Source of the DNA: Reticulitermes speratus
Taxonomy: Eukaryota; Arthropoda; Insecta; Blattodea; Rhinotermitidae
Direction: 5' to 3'
DNA: 64,000 bases
Assembly: GCA_021186555.1 (NCBI GenBank)
Contig: JAJKFL010000004.1
Span: 11,290,001-11,354,000 of the forward strand
The position numbers were made by a program, and so were the translations under genes. Within the stretch, counting starts at the first letter, position 1; each line of letters opens with the position of its first letter. The notes below the pieces were generated by a model. That model made no database searches. It saw nothing but the letters and a program-made list of their open reading frames with translations, and was not told the DNA's origin. This document shows positions 43,901-52,957 of the stretch, one piece after another.

Positions 43901-44640
43901 TTTTATTATACCGCTTCACTGACTGTTCTCTCATCTGCCCTGATAAAGCAGTCAGCAGTTTACTCTGAATCATCAGTACATTTTTATCAGACTACACGGC
44001 GTCACGTCCCAGAAGGCAGTAATCCTTATGTGTCATCCAATTTTCCACTTTCTACTTTCTCCCCTAAAATTCCTCTTACCCAATTTTCTCCTAAAATTTT
44101 TCTCGCATCTTTCTTCTCAGAAAAGACGTCTGGCCTTTTAACAGCCAACATCTCCCCCATTGAACTGCTCACAGCCCTGACCCCTGTCATAGCCCTATAT
44201 AACTGTAAATTATTTTCCTGTGTGGCTACATTTTTTAACCTGAAGACTGACACAGCAACATTCTCCAAAACCTTAGTACATATCTACCAAACTACAAGCA
44301 TAACATCCCAGAAGTTTATAATCTTCAGTGAAACACTTTCTGCCGCAGATGCTAGGATCCTTTTATAGCTGTCTGTTCCAATCCACAACTGTCAAAACAT
44401 CCCACAACACTCTGTTCATACCTTTGTGTAATTGAGCCAGTCTGAACCACCTGGATGCCTCTCAATAAAAGTAGAGAAGTCATACAAGCCGTCGTGCACT
44501 CTCCACAGTCCTCCAGTACTGTCATCTGTTCGTTTACCTTCCAGCCATATGTCTGGTGTCCGAACAGCTGCCCTGCGGTAAGTGGGCGATCTCCAGAGGC
44601 CTGGCAGTGATGACGGTGACAGACATGATTTCACGGTCAT
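31706..44640 (-). CDS. Cyt-b5-r: Cytochrome b5-related fatty-acid desaturase-like protein, copy 1 (five exons)
   Basis: Joined exons 44640-44422, 43328-42937, 41550-41359, 35266-35045 and 31997-31706 give 438 residues, close to the usual length of insect cytochrome b5-related proteins (about 430-440). Residues 1-95 form a cytochrome b5 domain with heme ligands in HPGG (62-65) and the HH at 84-85. The desaturase part has HNFLH at 182-186, HALSHH at 210-215, AHHHPDIFH at 328-336 and HSLHH at 375-379, the di-iron ligand boxes, separated by hydrophobic segments near 144-175, 245-267 and 285-325. It should be an endoplasmic-reticulum membrane enzyme taking electrons through its own b5 domain; the substrate is unknown. 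All introns are GT-AG and phases match. The ATG at 44640 follows an in-frame stop. A GTAATA at the last codons could be a further donor, so the last few residues are uncertain. Confidence 0.93.
32206..32366. mobile_element. Foldback element in intron 4 of copy 1
   Basis: The arms TTGATTAACTCACACCAACA and TGTTGGTGTGAGTTAATCAA are perfect complements around an 80-base loop. The left flank TATATTCACCGTGCATTTTT ties it to the foldbacks at 25258 and 41683. Confidence 0.85.
32367..33089. other. Intron 4 sequence with one ribozyme-like motif
   Basis: This is AT-rich intronic DNA. CCTGAAGGTGACCTAAATCG GTCGAAAACGTT at about 32770-32802 is a solitary copy of the foldback motif, with an extra A after GAAA. 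Confidence 0.5.
33090..33525. repeat. 33-bp minisatellite, about 13 copies, in intron 4
   Basis: The unit TGTATGGAGGTGTATGAGTC TCACAATTCAGGC repeats every 33 bases (11 codons), so it stays open on both strands. It lies inside an intron of copy 1, so neither frame is likely to be translated. Confidence 0.95.
33526..34727. other. Intron 4 sequence without recognised content
   Basis: It includes an ATTCA microsatellite (33660-33682), an AATAAT run (33780-33795) and a 103-codon minus frame at 34283-34594 with no recognisable domain. Confidence 0.4.
34728..34985. mobile_element. MITE-Y copy in intron 4
   Basis: The ends ATAAGCGTAACTTGGC and AAAGTTACGCGTATG are inverted. The interior TTTAATTTACGAAG, GAAAAAATATTGGGGTGGC and a long C run match 56140-56445. 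Confidence 0.65.
35045..35266 (-). CDS. Cyt-b5-r: Cyt-b5-r copy 1, exon 4
   Basis: It follows TTACAG, encodes residues 269-341 (VIQILSGKKRAL, two membrane segments, AHHHPDIFHDGD) and ends ACA AG|GTAATT in phase 2. A 24-bp minisatellite begins about 40 bases upstream of its acceptor. Confidence 0.93.
35305..35800. repeat. 24-bp minisatellite, about 21 copies, in intron 3
   Basis: The unit TTTAACTCCACTGTTTCTTT GTAC alternates with a TATAAC variant. Its plus-strand frames are open because 24 is 8 codons. It ends about 40 bases from the exon 4 acceptor on the transcribed strand. Confidence 0.95.
36205..37222. repeat. 30-bp minisatellite, about 34 copies, open in many frames
   Basis: The unit AGGGTCACCATATCAAATTT TGTGTTTGTC repeats exactly every 30 bases with very few indels. 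The unit has no stop codon in three plus frames and at least one minus frame, so four overlapping frames of 350-375 codons exist. It lies in intron 3 of copy 1. Confidence 0.97.
37325..37922. mobile_element. Foldback element in intron 3
   Basis: The outer arms TTAACACCAACTCGTACA (about 37703) and GTACGAGTTGGTGTTAA (about 37911) pair. GTTTCGGCACCGGAGTGCCA at 37338 and GACGGCAACTCGGTGCCGAA at 37572 carry inverted copies of the stem-GAAA motif. The arms are imperfect, so this may be two overlapping elements. Confidence 0.6.
37927..38154 (+). mobile_element. piggyBac-like MITE with TTAA flanks
   Basis: TTAA at 37923-37926 and 38155-38158 flank ends CCCTTTAAAGACGAAG and GATTTAAAAGG, inverted and beginning CC, as in piggyBac-type elements. 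The interior has one copy of the 114-bp unit (GTACCGCGCAGTAAACACTT ... TAAATACAGTGTGGGCAG). This is the single-unit ancestor form of the arrays at 6977 and 44995. Confidence 0.8.
38252..41113 (+). pseudogene. LINE ORF2: endonuclease and reverse transcriptase, one frameshift
   Basis: The N-terminal APE-type endonuclease shows SEVRWKG, MGDWNSVVGD and the terminal DSDHN motif. Reverse transcriptase blocks follow: KATGDDDIPGDVLK, DHRTISIIAHAAKIVARIL, DQFGFRRGKGTRDAI, CFIDWQKAFDRVNW, GRGVRQGCSLSPILFN and KYADDLVLLA with the catalytic aspartates. The C-terminus is GHILRRNCLLKHVIEGK to GYGPVVRQTTE. The arrangement and motif wording resemble the RTE clade (BovB-like). Reading breaks at about 40177, where one G appears lost from a G run, and resumes one frame over to 41113. 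The rest is intact, so this copy is young or the break is a sequencing error. Confidence 0.92.
38252..41121 (+). mobile_element. RTE/BovB-like LINE, 5'-truncated, with 10-bp target duplication
   Basis: The 10 bases ATGCCATCAC occur immediately before (38242-38251) and after (41122-41131) the element. The body begins within the first codons of the endonuclease domain (WNVRTLNQ) and ends with (GAAT)n. It lies antisense in intron 3 of Cyt-b5-r copy 1. ORF1 and the 5' UTR are absent. Confidence 0.92.
41359..41550 (-). CDS. Cyt-b5-r: Cyt-b5-r copy 1, exon 3 (HxxxHH box; easily missed)
   Basis: The 192-bp exon lies between TTTCAG and AG|GTAGGA. It encodes EWRITHALSHHMYPN, then LDIELCFFEQILQWLP and a hydrophobic FYAALFFLAFFA segment. 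It completes the split arginine codons on both sides. It has no start codon and no long frame of its own. Confidence 0.93.
41683..42306. mobile_element. Large foldback element in intron 2 (about 300-bp arms)
   Basis: The left arm (ACCAACAAATGCACTAAGAC, AAGGATGCCCCAATACGCAT, GAATTGATCTGTGTAAAAACTC reversed) and right arm are near-perfect complements. Each has a CCCCTGATGATGGCAAAATA ... GAAAT segment (minus about 41793-41822, plus about 42206-42238). It shares the CACCGTGCAT left flank with the foldbacks at 25258 and 32206. Confidence 0.9.
42307..42936. other. Intron 2 sequence
   Basis: Short frames here have no family resemblance. The segment lies between the foldback and exon 2 of copy 1. 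Confidence 0.5.
42937..43328 (-). CDS. Cyt-b5-r: Cyt-b5-r copy 1, exon 2
   Basis: It starts after TCGCAG at GGT ACT GAC and encodes residues 74-203, with the second heme-ligand segment TEAFESHH, a membrane segment and the first histidine box HNFLH. It ends TGC AG|GTAAAT in phase 2. Confidence 0.93.
43381..43562 (+). mobile_element. pogo/Tigger-like MITE in intron 1
   Basis: It starts TACAGTCCAACTCGGTTATA and follows the family to GATGTCACTACACTGTTTTAG. The right terminus overlaps or is replaced by the foldback that follows. Confidence 0.7.
43552..43695. mobile_element. Foldback with the clearest hammerhead-like motif, intron 1
   Basis: The arms ACTGTTTTAGTGTTTTTTTG/TCCCTACAT and ATGTAGGGACAGAAACAC enclose about 95 bases. 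The right side of the loop reads CCCCTGATGATGGCACAGGA then AGTGCCGAAACATATGTAGGG at 43630-43672: CTGATGA, stem GGCAC/GTGCC, GAAAC and GTA, with CCC and GGG able to pair outside. Confidence 0.75.
43696..44421. other. Intron 1 sequence
   Basis: It contains degenerate relatives of the 3008/17405 foldback family (ACACGGCGTCACGTCCCAGA near 43995 and CCTGAAGATGGACATATAAA near 43850) but no coding signal. Confidence 0.45.
44422..44640 (-). CDS. Cyt-b5-r: Cyt-b5-r copy 1, exon 1 (cytochrome b5 heme domain)
   Basis: It encodes residues 1-73, including SLPGLWRSPTYR, GGLWRVHDGLYDF and HPGGSDWLNYTK. It ends in phase 0 at AAAG|GTATGA. A TTACAG acceptor lies just upstream of the ATG, so a 5' untranslated exon further upstream is likely. 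Confidence 0.9.
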
Positions 44641-44759
44641 GTTCCTGTAACACGATTCTGTACACTGTTCATTAAGTCATTAAGAGAAATGATAGTACTT
44701 TTCTATCCAATGCTCCTCTACTTACGAAAGAGCATTGCTTTTTGGAAGGTTCCCAGACT

Positions 44760-44985
44760 TCGCCCGTTTGTCCTTCTGGTACGAGCAACGTGTAATTGAA
44801 GATGGGTATGGAGAATGGTCGAATGATACTGACAGGGAAAACAGAAGTACTGGGAGGAAAACCTGTGTCAGTGCCACTTTGTCCGCCATAAATCTCACGT
44901 TGAATGGCCTCGAATAAAACCGGGCCTCCGCGGTGAGAGGCCGGAGACTAACCGCCTGAGACTTAGCACGGCCTCAAAGACTAAA
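44760..44985 (-). mobile_element. SINE-E, minus copy
   Basis: The head GCCTCCGCGGTGAGAGGCCG ... GCACGGCC and the body TGTCAGTGCCACTTTGTCCG are contiguous here, confirming that the plus copy at 24412 was split by another insertion. Confidence 0.7.
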
Positions 44986-44994
44986 TTGAAGGTT

Positions 44995-45990
44995 AATTGT
45001 GTATACAGATTAAACTCGTACCGCGCAGTAAACACACTCCGTCTCTGTTATACAAACCAGTCAGTTAATGTTGTACAGTGAAATAATCGCTGTTTGTTCT
45101 GAGATCCACACAAAACACATAAATACAGTCCGTACCGCGTAGTAAACACACTCCGTCTCAGTTATACAAACCAGTCAGTTAATGCTGTACAGTGAAATAA
45201 TCGCTGTTTGTTCTGAGATCCACACAAAACACATAAATACAGTCCGTACCGCGCAGTAAACACACTCCGTCTCTGTTATACAAACCAGTCAGTTAATGTT
45301 GTACAGTGAAATAATCGCTGTTTGTTCTGATATCCACACATAACACATAAATACAGTCCGTACCGCGCAGTAAACACACTCCGTCTCAATTATACAAACC
45401 AGTCAGTTAATGCTGTATAGTGAAATAATCGCTGTTTGTTCTGAGATCCACACAAAACACATAAATACAGTCCGTACCGCGCAGTAAACACACTTTACAT
45501 AAAGACTCAGTCCGTACCGCGCAGTAAACACTCCGTCTCAGTTATAAAAACCAGTCAGTTAATGCTGTACAGTGAAATAATCGCTGTTTGTTCTGAGATC
45601 CACACAAAACACATAAATACAGTACGTACCGCGCAGTAAACACACTTTACATAAAGACTCAGTCCGTACCGCGCAGTAAACACTCCGTCTCAGTTATAAA
45701 AACCAGTCAGTTAATGCTGTACAGTGAAATAATCGCTGTTTGTTCTGAGATCCACACTAAACACATAAATACAGTCCGTACCGCGCAGTAAACACACTTT
45801 ACATAAAGACTCAGTCCGTACCGCGCAGTAAACACACTCCGTCTCAGTTATACAAACCAATCAGTTAATGTTGTACAGTGAAATAATCGCTGTTTGTTCT
45901 GAGATCCACACAAAACACATAAATACATTGCGTGGCCAGAAAGTAGAATTTGTGAATGTTAAACCTGGTGGTACATATAGTAACCGCTTG
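44995..45990 (-). repeat. 114-bp array (second site), with 50-bp truncated units
   Basis: The units are GTACCGCGCAGTAAACACAC, TCCGTCTCAGTTATACAAAC and CAGTCAGTTAATGCTGTACA, the reverse complement of the array at 6977. Between several full units a short piece (TTTACATAAAGACTCAGTCC) adds a partial second promoter-end copy. The array ends in piggyBac-like MITE tail (GTGGTACATATAGTAACCGC). Confidence 0.9.
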
Positions 45991-46729
45991 GCTTATTGGT
46001 TTAAGTTAGGAAAAAAACTTTGTGTTGTTTTCATATCTTACGTAATAAGCAGTATCTTTAGAGTAAGAGGTTTCTGAACAATAAAAATGTTGATATGACA
46101 TTACAGTATAATTTATTTTTTTCATTTCTAGGAAAACTGGCATCACTATGAATCGCATGTTGACACTGCTCTATCTCTCTGTCTGTCCGTCCGTCCGACC
46201 ACAGTACACCAAGTCCTACACGTGCTTAGAGACAATTCCAATCATGCCAGGGGGAAAAACCTTTGATAAATTAAGAAAGAAAGTCAAACCTATGCAGGAC
46301 TTAGTCTTCCAATTTGACAAGTTGTCGTGGCATAATTTGAGGTACTGTCCCAGCATTCGCCTGCAGGGACTGAAGGGGGAAAAACCAAGAACCTCATTCT
46401 TCATCACTGGTCTCTGGGCCAAATTTGAATTTGGGACCACTTGATTTTGGTTTTCAGCACACGTGCTAGGTCTAGCTGGGATTAGGATTACAAAACAGGC
46501 AGTTAGAATTTTAGAGTAGGCCTACTGGTGCTTGGGAGGCTGGGAAGGGAATGGGAGGGTAACAAATGTTAGAGAAATATATTTAGAAGATGAGAGAATG
46601 CTGGACCTAACCGGGTGTTATGTCCAGTTGTGGACACTACACTTAGGTCACTCTAAACCAGTAGCATAGCACTGAGATGCCCCTGAAACCTGAACTTTTT
46701 TAAATTGTTATATTATTGAAGGATCAGTA
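45991..46729. other. Unassigned sequence upstream of copy 1
   Basis: A 98-codon plus frame at 46148-46444 has a CTGTCTGTCCGTCCGTCCG simple-sequence start and no domain signature. No promoter element can be assigned. Confidence 0.4.
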
Positions 46730-47172
46730 CAATTCCTAAGAAGGACAACGTAACAGGGGAGTGGAGAAGACTACACAACATGCAACTTTATGATCTGTAC
46801 TCCTCACCAAATATTATTCGGGTGATCAAATCAAGAAGAATGAAATGGGCGAGGCACGTAGCACGTATGGGAGACAGGGCAGGTGCATACAGGGTTTTGG
46901 TGGGGAAACCCGAGGGAAAGTGGCCACTTGGAAGACCTAGGGAGGATAATATTAAAATGGTTCTTCAAGAAGTGGGATGGCGAGGCATGGACTGGATTGC
47001 TCTGGCTCAGGATAGGGACAGTTGACGGCCTGTTGTGAATGCGGTAATGAACCTTCGGGTTGCATAAAATGCCGGTAATTTCTTGACTAGCTGACGACCT
47101 GTTAGCTTCTCAGAAAGGACTCTGCTCCATGGAATTAGTTAGTTCATTAGTTAGTTAATTAGTTAGTTAGTT
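46730..47172 (+). mobile_element. LINE-2 fragment with (TTAG)n tail
   Basis: It encodes [39 protein letters not shown] and [11 protein letters not shown], a C-terminal segment common in insect non-LTR elements (the WAGHVARMG..GRPRRRWEDNI type). Decayed [11 protein letters not shown] and a GTTA tail follow. Other copies are at 6720-6976 and 62240-62560. The clade cannot be fixed from this segment. Confidence 0.8.
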
Positions 47173-47451
47173 GTATTGAAGACTGTTGCGAAATCAAGTG
47201 ATAATTATATGGGTTCCAGTATCAGATAGTTTACTAAAAGGCAATCCCTATTGCCGGTACATTATGTGCGTAACCTTTGGTATCGTCATGATATATAAAT
47301 TTATTTTATCAATTATATCCCATACAGCTTTCATGTTCGTTTAAATTCCTCTTTCAGCTCTCCTATTCTTGACCCATAGCAGTGTGTTTTCATCACTACT
47401 CGCCTCTGAACCAAAAACAGCATTGCCTGTGTATATTATTACCTTACAGTT

Positions 47452-47650
47452 ATTCAATATAGTCTTCTCGGGCGCACAGCCGCGTCAACTCGTTTGAATA
47501 CAACGTTTCGGGGACTAGCTCCGTCCCCATCCTCAGGCAAAACTGGTTAAATCAGTTTTGCCTAAGGATGGGGACGGAGCTAGTCCCCGAAACTCTGTAT
47601 TCAAACGAGTTGACGCGGCTGTGCGCCCGAGAAGACTATATTGAATCATG
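47452..47650. mobile_element. Near-perfect foldback (about 95-bp arms)
   Basis: TTCAATATAGTCTTCTCGGG through CCATCCTCAGGCAAAACTG is mirrored by CAGTTTTGCCTAAGGATGGG through GAGAAGACTATATTGAA with a loop of about 10 bases. It includes CTGAGGATGGGGACGGAGCT AGTCCCCGAAACGTTGTA on the minus strand and a slightly changed copy on plus. Confidence 0.93.
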
Positions 47651-48029
47651 TCGCCGCGAATGTTTTAAAACTTACACTTTACAGTTACCTTTAATCCTTT
47701 CCATTTTGGTTTTTATTCCAAGGAACCGTGCCTGGTTAAGATATTTCCACGGCAAAATAGAATTAATTCTGTCGATAAGTCGTGCCTAATTGTTTACAGA
47801 TTGTGCGACGTGTTTGTTTTGCCCGTTACTCAGACTTAACCGTCGTTCCGGACGTTTTCGGCGGACTTATTCCATCGGACATTGCAAATATCCCCCCCCC
47901 CCCACTGTACACGTGATTTAATTATTATCTTCTTGTATAAAAGCTGTTTATAAGTAGAATAAAAGGCAGTCGTCTGCCTGTACAAGACATGTAAGCATAT
48001 ACGGGCTGTAGAGTTACAGCTTCACTCAT
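47651..48029. other. Unassigned sequence
   Basis: Only a C run (47890-47903) stands out. No gene was recognised. Confidence 0.4.
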
Positions 48030-48205
48030 TCTTAAATTTGGCCGCTTCAACCCCCCCCCCCTCCCCAGGGAAAGAGCACCGGGTACCCATGAAATAGGGG
48101 GCTGGGTGGGCCCCAGAGCTGGTATCGACATTTTGAAGAAGAGAAAATTATCTTTTCCATCCGGGAGTTGAACCCCGGATCGTGCAGCCCATAGCTTACT
48201 CACTG
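48030..48205 (-). mobile_element. SINE-B, minus copy, whose head leads into the 37-bp array
   Basis: The body (AGGGAAAGAGCACCGGGTAC, GGGGCTGGGTGGGCCCCAGA) and B box (CGGGAGTTGAACCCCGGAT) are intact. Where the A box should be, AGCTTACTCACTGACCTGCC runs directly into array units. Confidence 0.8.
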
Positions 48206-48206
48206 A

Positions 48207-50245
48207 CCTGCCTTGTTGCCACAGTGTGTGTCCCAGTAAATGTCCTGCCTTGTTGCCACACTGTGTGTCCAGTAAATGTCCTGCCTTGTTGCCACAGTGT
48301 GTGTCAGTAAATGTCCTGCCTGTTGCCACAGTGTGTGTCCCAGTAAATGTCCTGCCTTGTTGCCACAGTGTGTGTCCCAGTAAATGTCCTGCCTTGTTGC
48401 CACAGTGTGTGTCCCAGTAAATGTCCTGCCTTGTTGCCACAGTGTGTGTCCCAGTAAATGTCCTGCCTTGTTGCCACAGTGTGTGTCCCAGTAAATGTCC
48501 TGCCTTGTTGCCACATGTGTGTCCCAGTAAATGTCCTGCTTGTTGCCACAGTGTGTCCCAGTAATGTCCTGCCTTGTTGCCACACTGTGTGTCCCAGTAA
48601 ATGTCCTGCCTTGTTGCCACAGTGTGTGTCCCAGTAAATGTCCTGCCTTGTTGCCACAGTGTGTGTCCCAGTAAATGTCCTGCCTTGTTGCCACAGTGTG
48701 TGTCCCAGTAAATGTCCTGCCTTGTTGCCACAGTGTGTGTCCCAGTAAATGTCCTGCCTTGTTGCCACAGTGTGTGTCCCAGTAAATGTCCTGCCTTGTT
48801 GCCACAGTGTGTGTCCCAGTAAATGTCCTGCCTTGTTGCCACACTGTGTGTCCCAGTAAATGTCCTGCCTTGTTGCCACAGTGTGTGTCCCAGTAAATGT
48901 CCTGCCTTGTTGCCACAGTGTGTGTCCCAGTAAATGTCCTGCCTTGTTGCCACAGTGTGTGTCCCAGTAAATGTCCTGCCTTGTTGCCACAGTGTGTGTC
49001 CCAGTAAATGTCCTGCCTTGTTGCCACAGTGTGTGTCCCAGTAAATGTCCTGCCTTGTTGCCACAGTGTGAAAGCTGCTGTTGCCACAGGTGTCCAGAAA
49101 TGTCCTGCCTTGTTGCCACAGTGTGTGTCCCAGTAAATGTCCTGCCTTGTTGCCACAGTGTGTGTCCCAGTAAATGTCCTGCCTTGTTGCCACAGTGTGT
49201 GTCCCAGTAAATGTCCTGCCTTGTTGCCACAGTGTGTGTCCCAGTAAATGTCCTGCCTTGTTGCCACAGTGTGTGTCCCAGTAAATGTCCTGCCTTGTTG
49301 CCACAGTGTGTGTCCCAGTAAATGTCCTGCCTTGTTGCCACAGTGTGTGTCCCAGTAAATGTCCTGCCTTGTTGCCACAGTGTGTGTCCCAGTAAATGTC
49401 CTGCCTTGTTGCCACAGTGTGTGTCCCAGTAAATGTCCTGCCTTGTTGCCACAGTGTGTGTCCCAGTAAATGTCCTGCCTTGTTGCCACAGTGTGTGTCC
49501 CAGTAAATGTCCTGCCTTGTTGCCACAGTGTGTGTCCCAGTAAATGTCCTGCCTTGTTGCCACATGTGTGTCCCAGTAAATGTCCTGCCTTGTTGCCACA
49601 GTGTGTGTCCCAGTAAATGTCCTGCCTTGTTGCCACAGTGTGTGTCCCAGTAAATGTCCTGCCTTGTTGCCACAGTGTGTGTCCCAGTAAATGTCCTGCC
49701 TTGTTGCCACAGTGTGTTTCCCAGTAAATGTCCTGCCTTGTTGCCACAGTGTGTTCCCAGTAAATGTCCTGCCTTGTTGCCACAGTGTGTGTCCCAGTAA
49801 ATGTCCTGCCTTGTTGCCACAGTGTGTGTCCCAGTAAATGTCCTGCCTTGTTGCCACAGTGTGTGTCCCAGTAAATGTCCTGCCTTGTTGCCACAGTGTG
49901 TGTCCCAGTAAATGTCCTGCCTTGTTGCCACAGTGTGTGTCCCAGTAAATGTCCTGCCTTGTTGCCACAGTGTGTGTCCCAGTAAATGTCCTGCCTTGTT
50001 GCACAGTGTGTGTCCCAGTAAATGACCTGCCTTGTTGCCACAGTGTGTGTCCCAGTAAATGTCCTGCCTTGTTGCCACAGTGTGTGTCCAGTAAATGTCC
50101 TGCCTTGTTGCCACAGTGTGTGTCCCAGTAAATGTCCTGCCTTGTTGCCACAGTGTGTGTCCCAGTAAATGTCCTGCCTTGTTGCCACAGTGTGTGTCCC
50201 AGTAAATGTCCTGCCTTGTTGCCACAGTGTGTGTCCCAGTAATTA
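48207..50245. repeat. 37-bp minisatellite, about 55 copies
   Basis: The unit CAGTAAATGTCCTGCCTTGT TGCCACAGTGTGTGTCC repeats every 37 bases. One odd unit at 49066-49108 (AAAGCTGCTGTTGCCACAGG) interrupts it. One-base losses cluster at 48300-48580. Three minus frames are open for 650-766 codons because the unit lacks stops in that direction. None is a gene. Confidence 0.97.
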
Positions 50246-50456
50246 TTAAAATGCATGTTTCTTTGTCGTTCTTTACAACATACTCTTCATGAAAATGTTC
50301 ATTCTAAAATAAAACTGAATGCAAATTTTTTCATTGCTCAATTAAACACCATGCCATGAAGAATGGGTGAATGGAGGCATAGCTCCACAAATTTTTAACT
50401 TCAAGGATCGCATGGACGTGAGCAAAGATAATATTACTGTTAAAGAAGAAGATTTT

Positions 50457-50712
50457 TTCTGTGGCGATACAGCCAAACTAGGGTCTAGGTTGTCTCACTG
50501 TTGTCGTTTCTAGATCACACACACACACACAGACACACCGGTAGGACTCCCCTGAACGAGTGATCAGCCCGTCGCAGAGGCCGCTACCTACACAACACAC
50601 AACAAACACAATAGACGAACATGCATGCCTTCAGCGGGATTCGAACCTGCGATCCCAGCAATCAAGGGGCTGCAGACGTACACCTTAGACAGCATGGCCA
50701 CTGGGATCGGCA
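50457..50712 (-). mobile_element. SINE-A, minus copy
   Basis: It runs from TGTGGCGATACAGCCAAACT through GACGAACATGCATGCCTTCA and B box GGGATTCGAACCTGCGATCC to CATGGCCACTGGGATCGG. A (CA)n insertion lies near 50517-50530. Confidence 0.82.
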
Positions 50713-50740
50713 AGAAGAAGAATTACACAGAGAAAATGTA

Positions 50741-50912
50741 CAGTCGAACTCGGTTATAACGTCATGAAAGGGACTGAATATTTTGTGTCGTTATAACCGA
50801 GCAGTATAAAAGTTATGATTAACTGTGACGAATTAATTGGTACCATAGAAAATCTGACGTTATAGGAGAGGTGTCGTATAAACCGATGTCGTTATAACCG
50901 GGTTCGACTGTA
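50741..50912 (+). mobile_element. pogo/Tigger-like MITE
   Basis: TACAGTCGAACTCGGTTATA and ATAACCGGGTTCGACTGTA are the best-preserved inverted ends of this family in the window. Confidence 0.85.
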
Positions 50913-51235
50913 TTTTATACAGATGTGAAACTGTTCCCAGTACTTACGAATATCGTAACTTCCTCAATCGAACGGCGATCATGCAGTTGCTGTTACGGCA
51001 CTGACACACTGATAAGTAAACCGTGATAAAGACGTACGAGGAACGTCACTTGCTCGTAATCCCAAAGTTCACTGCAGATATAACTAATCACTTATGTCTA
51101 TTTTTGTGAAACTGATGGCGTGTGTGAATGGACATCCACAATGTAAGTGTCTTCTCTCTGTCTCAAGTAAACATATACAGCCATTTTGTAAATATTTGTA
51201 AAGAGCCATGGCGCAATCCAAGCTTCCTGTGCGTG

Positions 51236-51562
51236 GTACCTACCTAACAACCTACCTAACAACCTACCTAACTACCTACCTAACAACCTAACTAACTACC
51301 TACCTACCTAACTACCTAACAACCTACCTACGTAACTACCTAACAACCTACCTAACTACCGACCTAACAACCTACCTAACTACCTAACAACCTACCTAAC
51401 TACCTACCTAACTACCTAACAACCTACCTACCTAACTACCTACCTAAGTACATACCTAACTACCTACCTACCTAACTACCTACCTAACTACATAACTAGC
51501 TACCTAACTAACTAACTACCTAACTACCTACCTAACTATATAACTAACTACCTAACTACCCA
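51236..51562. repeat. Degenerate (ACCT/AACT)n tetranucleotide tract
   Basis: About 330 bases are built from ACCTACCTAACTACCTAACA with variable order. No coding content. Confidence 0.93.
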
Positions 51563-51627
51563 CCTTTATTCGTTTACGTTTTACTTGCCGGTAGCTCGCA
51601 TTATATAATAACAAATGTTACGGTGAT

Positions 51628-52905
51628 TAGCGAAGGACTGAATGGCAGGATGTGCAGAAAGTGTTCCTGGCCTGACGAGATGTGCTGTTGACTGCAAGGA
51701 CTGAATGGCAGGATGTGCAGAAAGTGTTCATGGCCTGACGAGATGTGCTGTTGACTGCAAGGACTGAATGGCAGGATGTGCAAAAAGTGTTCCTGGCCTG
51801 ACGAGATGTGCTGTTGACTGCAAGGACTGAATGGCAGGATGTGCAGAAAGTGTTCATGGCCTGACGACATGTGCTGTTGACTGCAAGGACTGAATGGCGG
51901 GATGTGCAGAAAGTGTTCATGGCCTGACGAGATGTGCTGTTGACTGCAAGGACTGAATGGCAGGATGTGCAAAAAGTGTTCCTGGCCTGACGAGATGTGC
52001 TGTTGACTGCAAGGACTGAATGGCAGGATGTGCAAAAAGTGTTCCTGGCCTGACGAGATGTGCTGTTGACTGCAAGGACTGAATGGCGGGATGTGCAGAA
52101 AGTGTTCCTGGCCTGACGAGATGTGCTATTGACTGCAAGGACTGAATGGCAGGATGTGCAGAAAGTGTTCCTGGCCTGACGAGATGTGCTGTTGACTGCA
52201 AGGACTGAATGGCAGGGTGTGCAGAAAGTGTTCATGGCCTGACGAGATGTGCTGTTGACTGCAAGGACTGAATGGCAGGATGTGCAAAAAGTGTTCCTGG
52301 CCTGACGAGATGTGCTGTTGACTGCAAGGACTGAATGGCAGGATGTGCAGAAAGTGTTCATGGCCTGACGACATGTGCTGTTGACTGCAAGGACTGAATG
52401 GCGGGATGTGCAGAAAGTGTTCATGGCCTGACGAGATGTGCTGTTGACTGCAAGGACTGAATGGCGGGATGTGCAAAAAGTGTTCCTGGCCTGACGAGAT
52501 GTGCTGTTGACTGCAAGGACTGAATGGCGGGATGTGCAGAAAGTGTTCATGGCCTGACGAGATGTGCTGTTGACTGCAAGGACTGAATGGCGGGATGTGC
52601 AGAAAGTGTTCCTTGCCTGACGAGATGTGCTGTTGACTGCAAGGACTGAATGGCAGGATATGCAGAAAGTGTTCCTGGCCTGACGAGATGTGCTGTTGAC
52701 TGCAAGGACTGAATGGCGGGATGTGCAGAAAGTGTTCCTTGCCTGACGAGATGTGCTGTTGACTGCAAGGACTGAATGGCGGGATGTGCAGAAAGTGTTC
52801 CTGGCCTGACGAGATGTGCTGTTGACTGCAAGGACTGAATGGCGGGATGTGCAGAAAGTGTTCCTGGCCTGACGAGATGTGCTGTTGACTGCAAGGACTG
52901 TGGAA
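51628..52905. repeat. 63-bp minisatellite, about 20 copies
   Basis: The unit CTGTTGACTGCAAGGACTGA ATGGCAGGATGTGCAGAAAG TGTTCCTGGCCTGACGAGAT GTG is 63 bases. Single-base variants (CAGAAAG/CAAAAAG, TTCATGG/TTCCTGG, GGCAGG/GGCGGG, CGAGAT/CGACAT) recur in ordered blocks, showing multi-unit duplication. As 63 is 21 codons, all three minus frames stay open. Confidence 0.96.
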
Positions 52906-52957
52906 CACTGTGAAAAATGTCTCAGGATCGAGATTTGAACCCAGCATGTTTGGTGTC

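Noticed and set aside
47925..50225. Minus frame of 766 codons and two overlapping frames over 650 codons
   Set aside because: All three come from the 37-bp tandem array, whose unit has no stops on the minus strand. The sequence is pure unit repetition with no domain or signal peptide.
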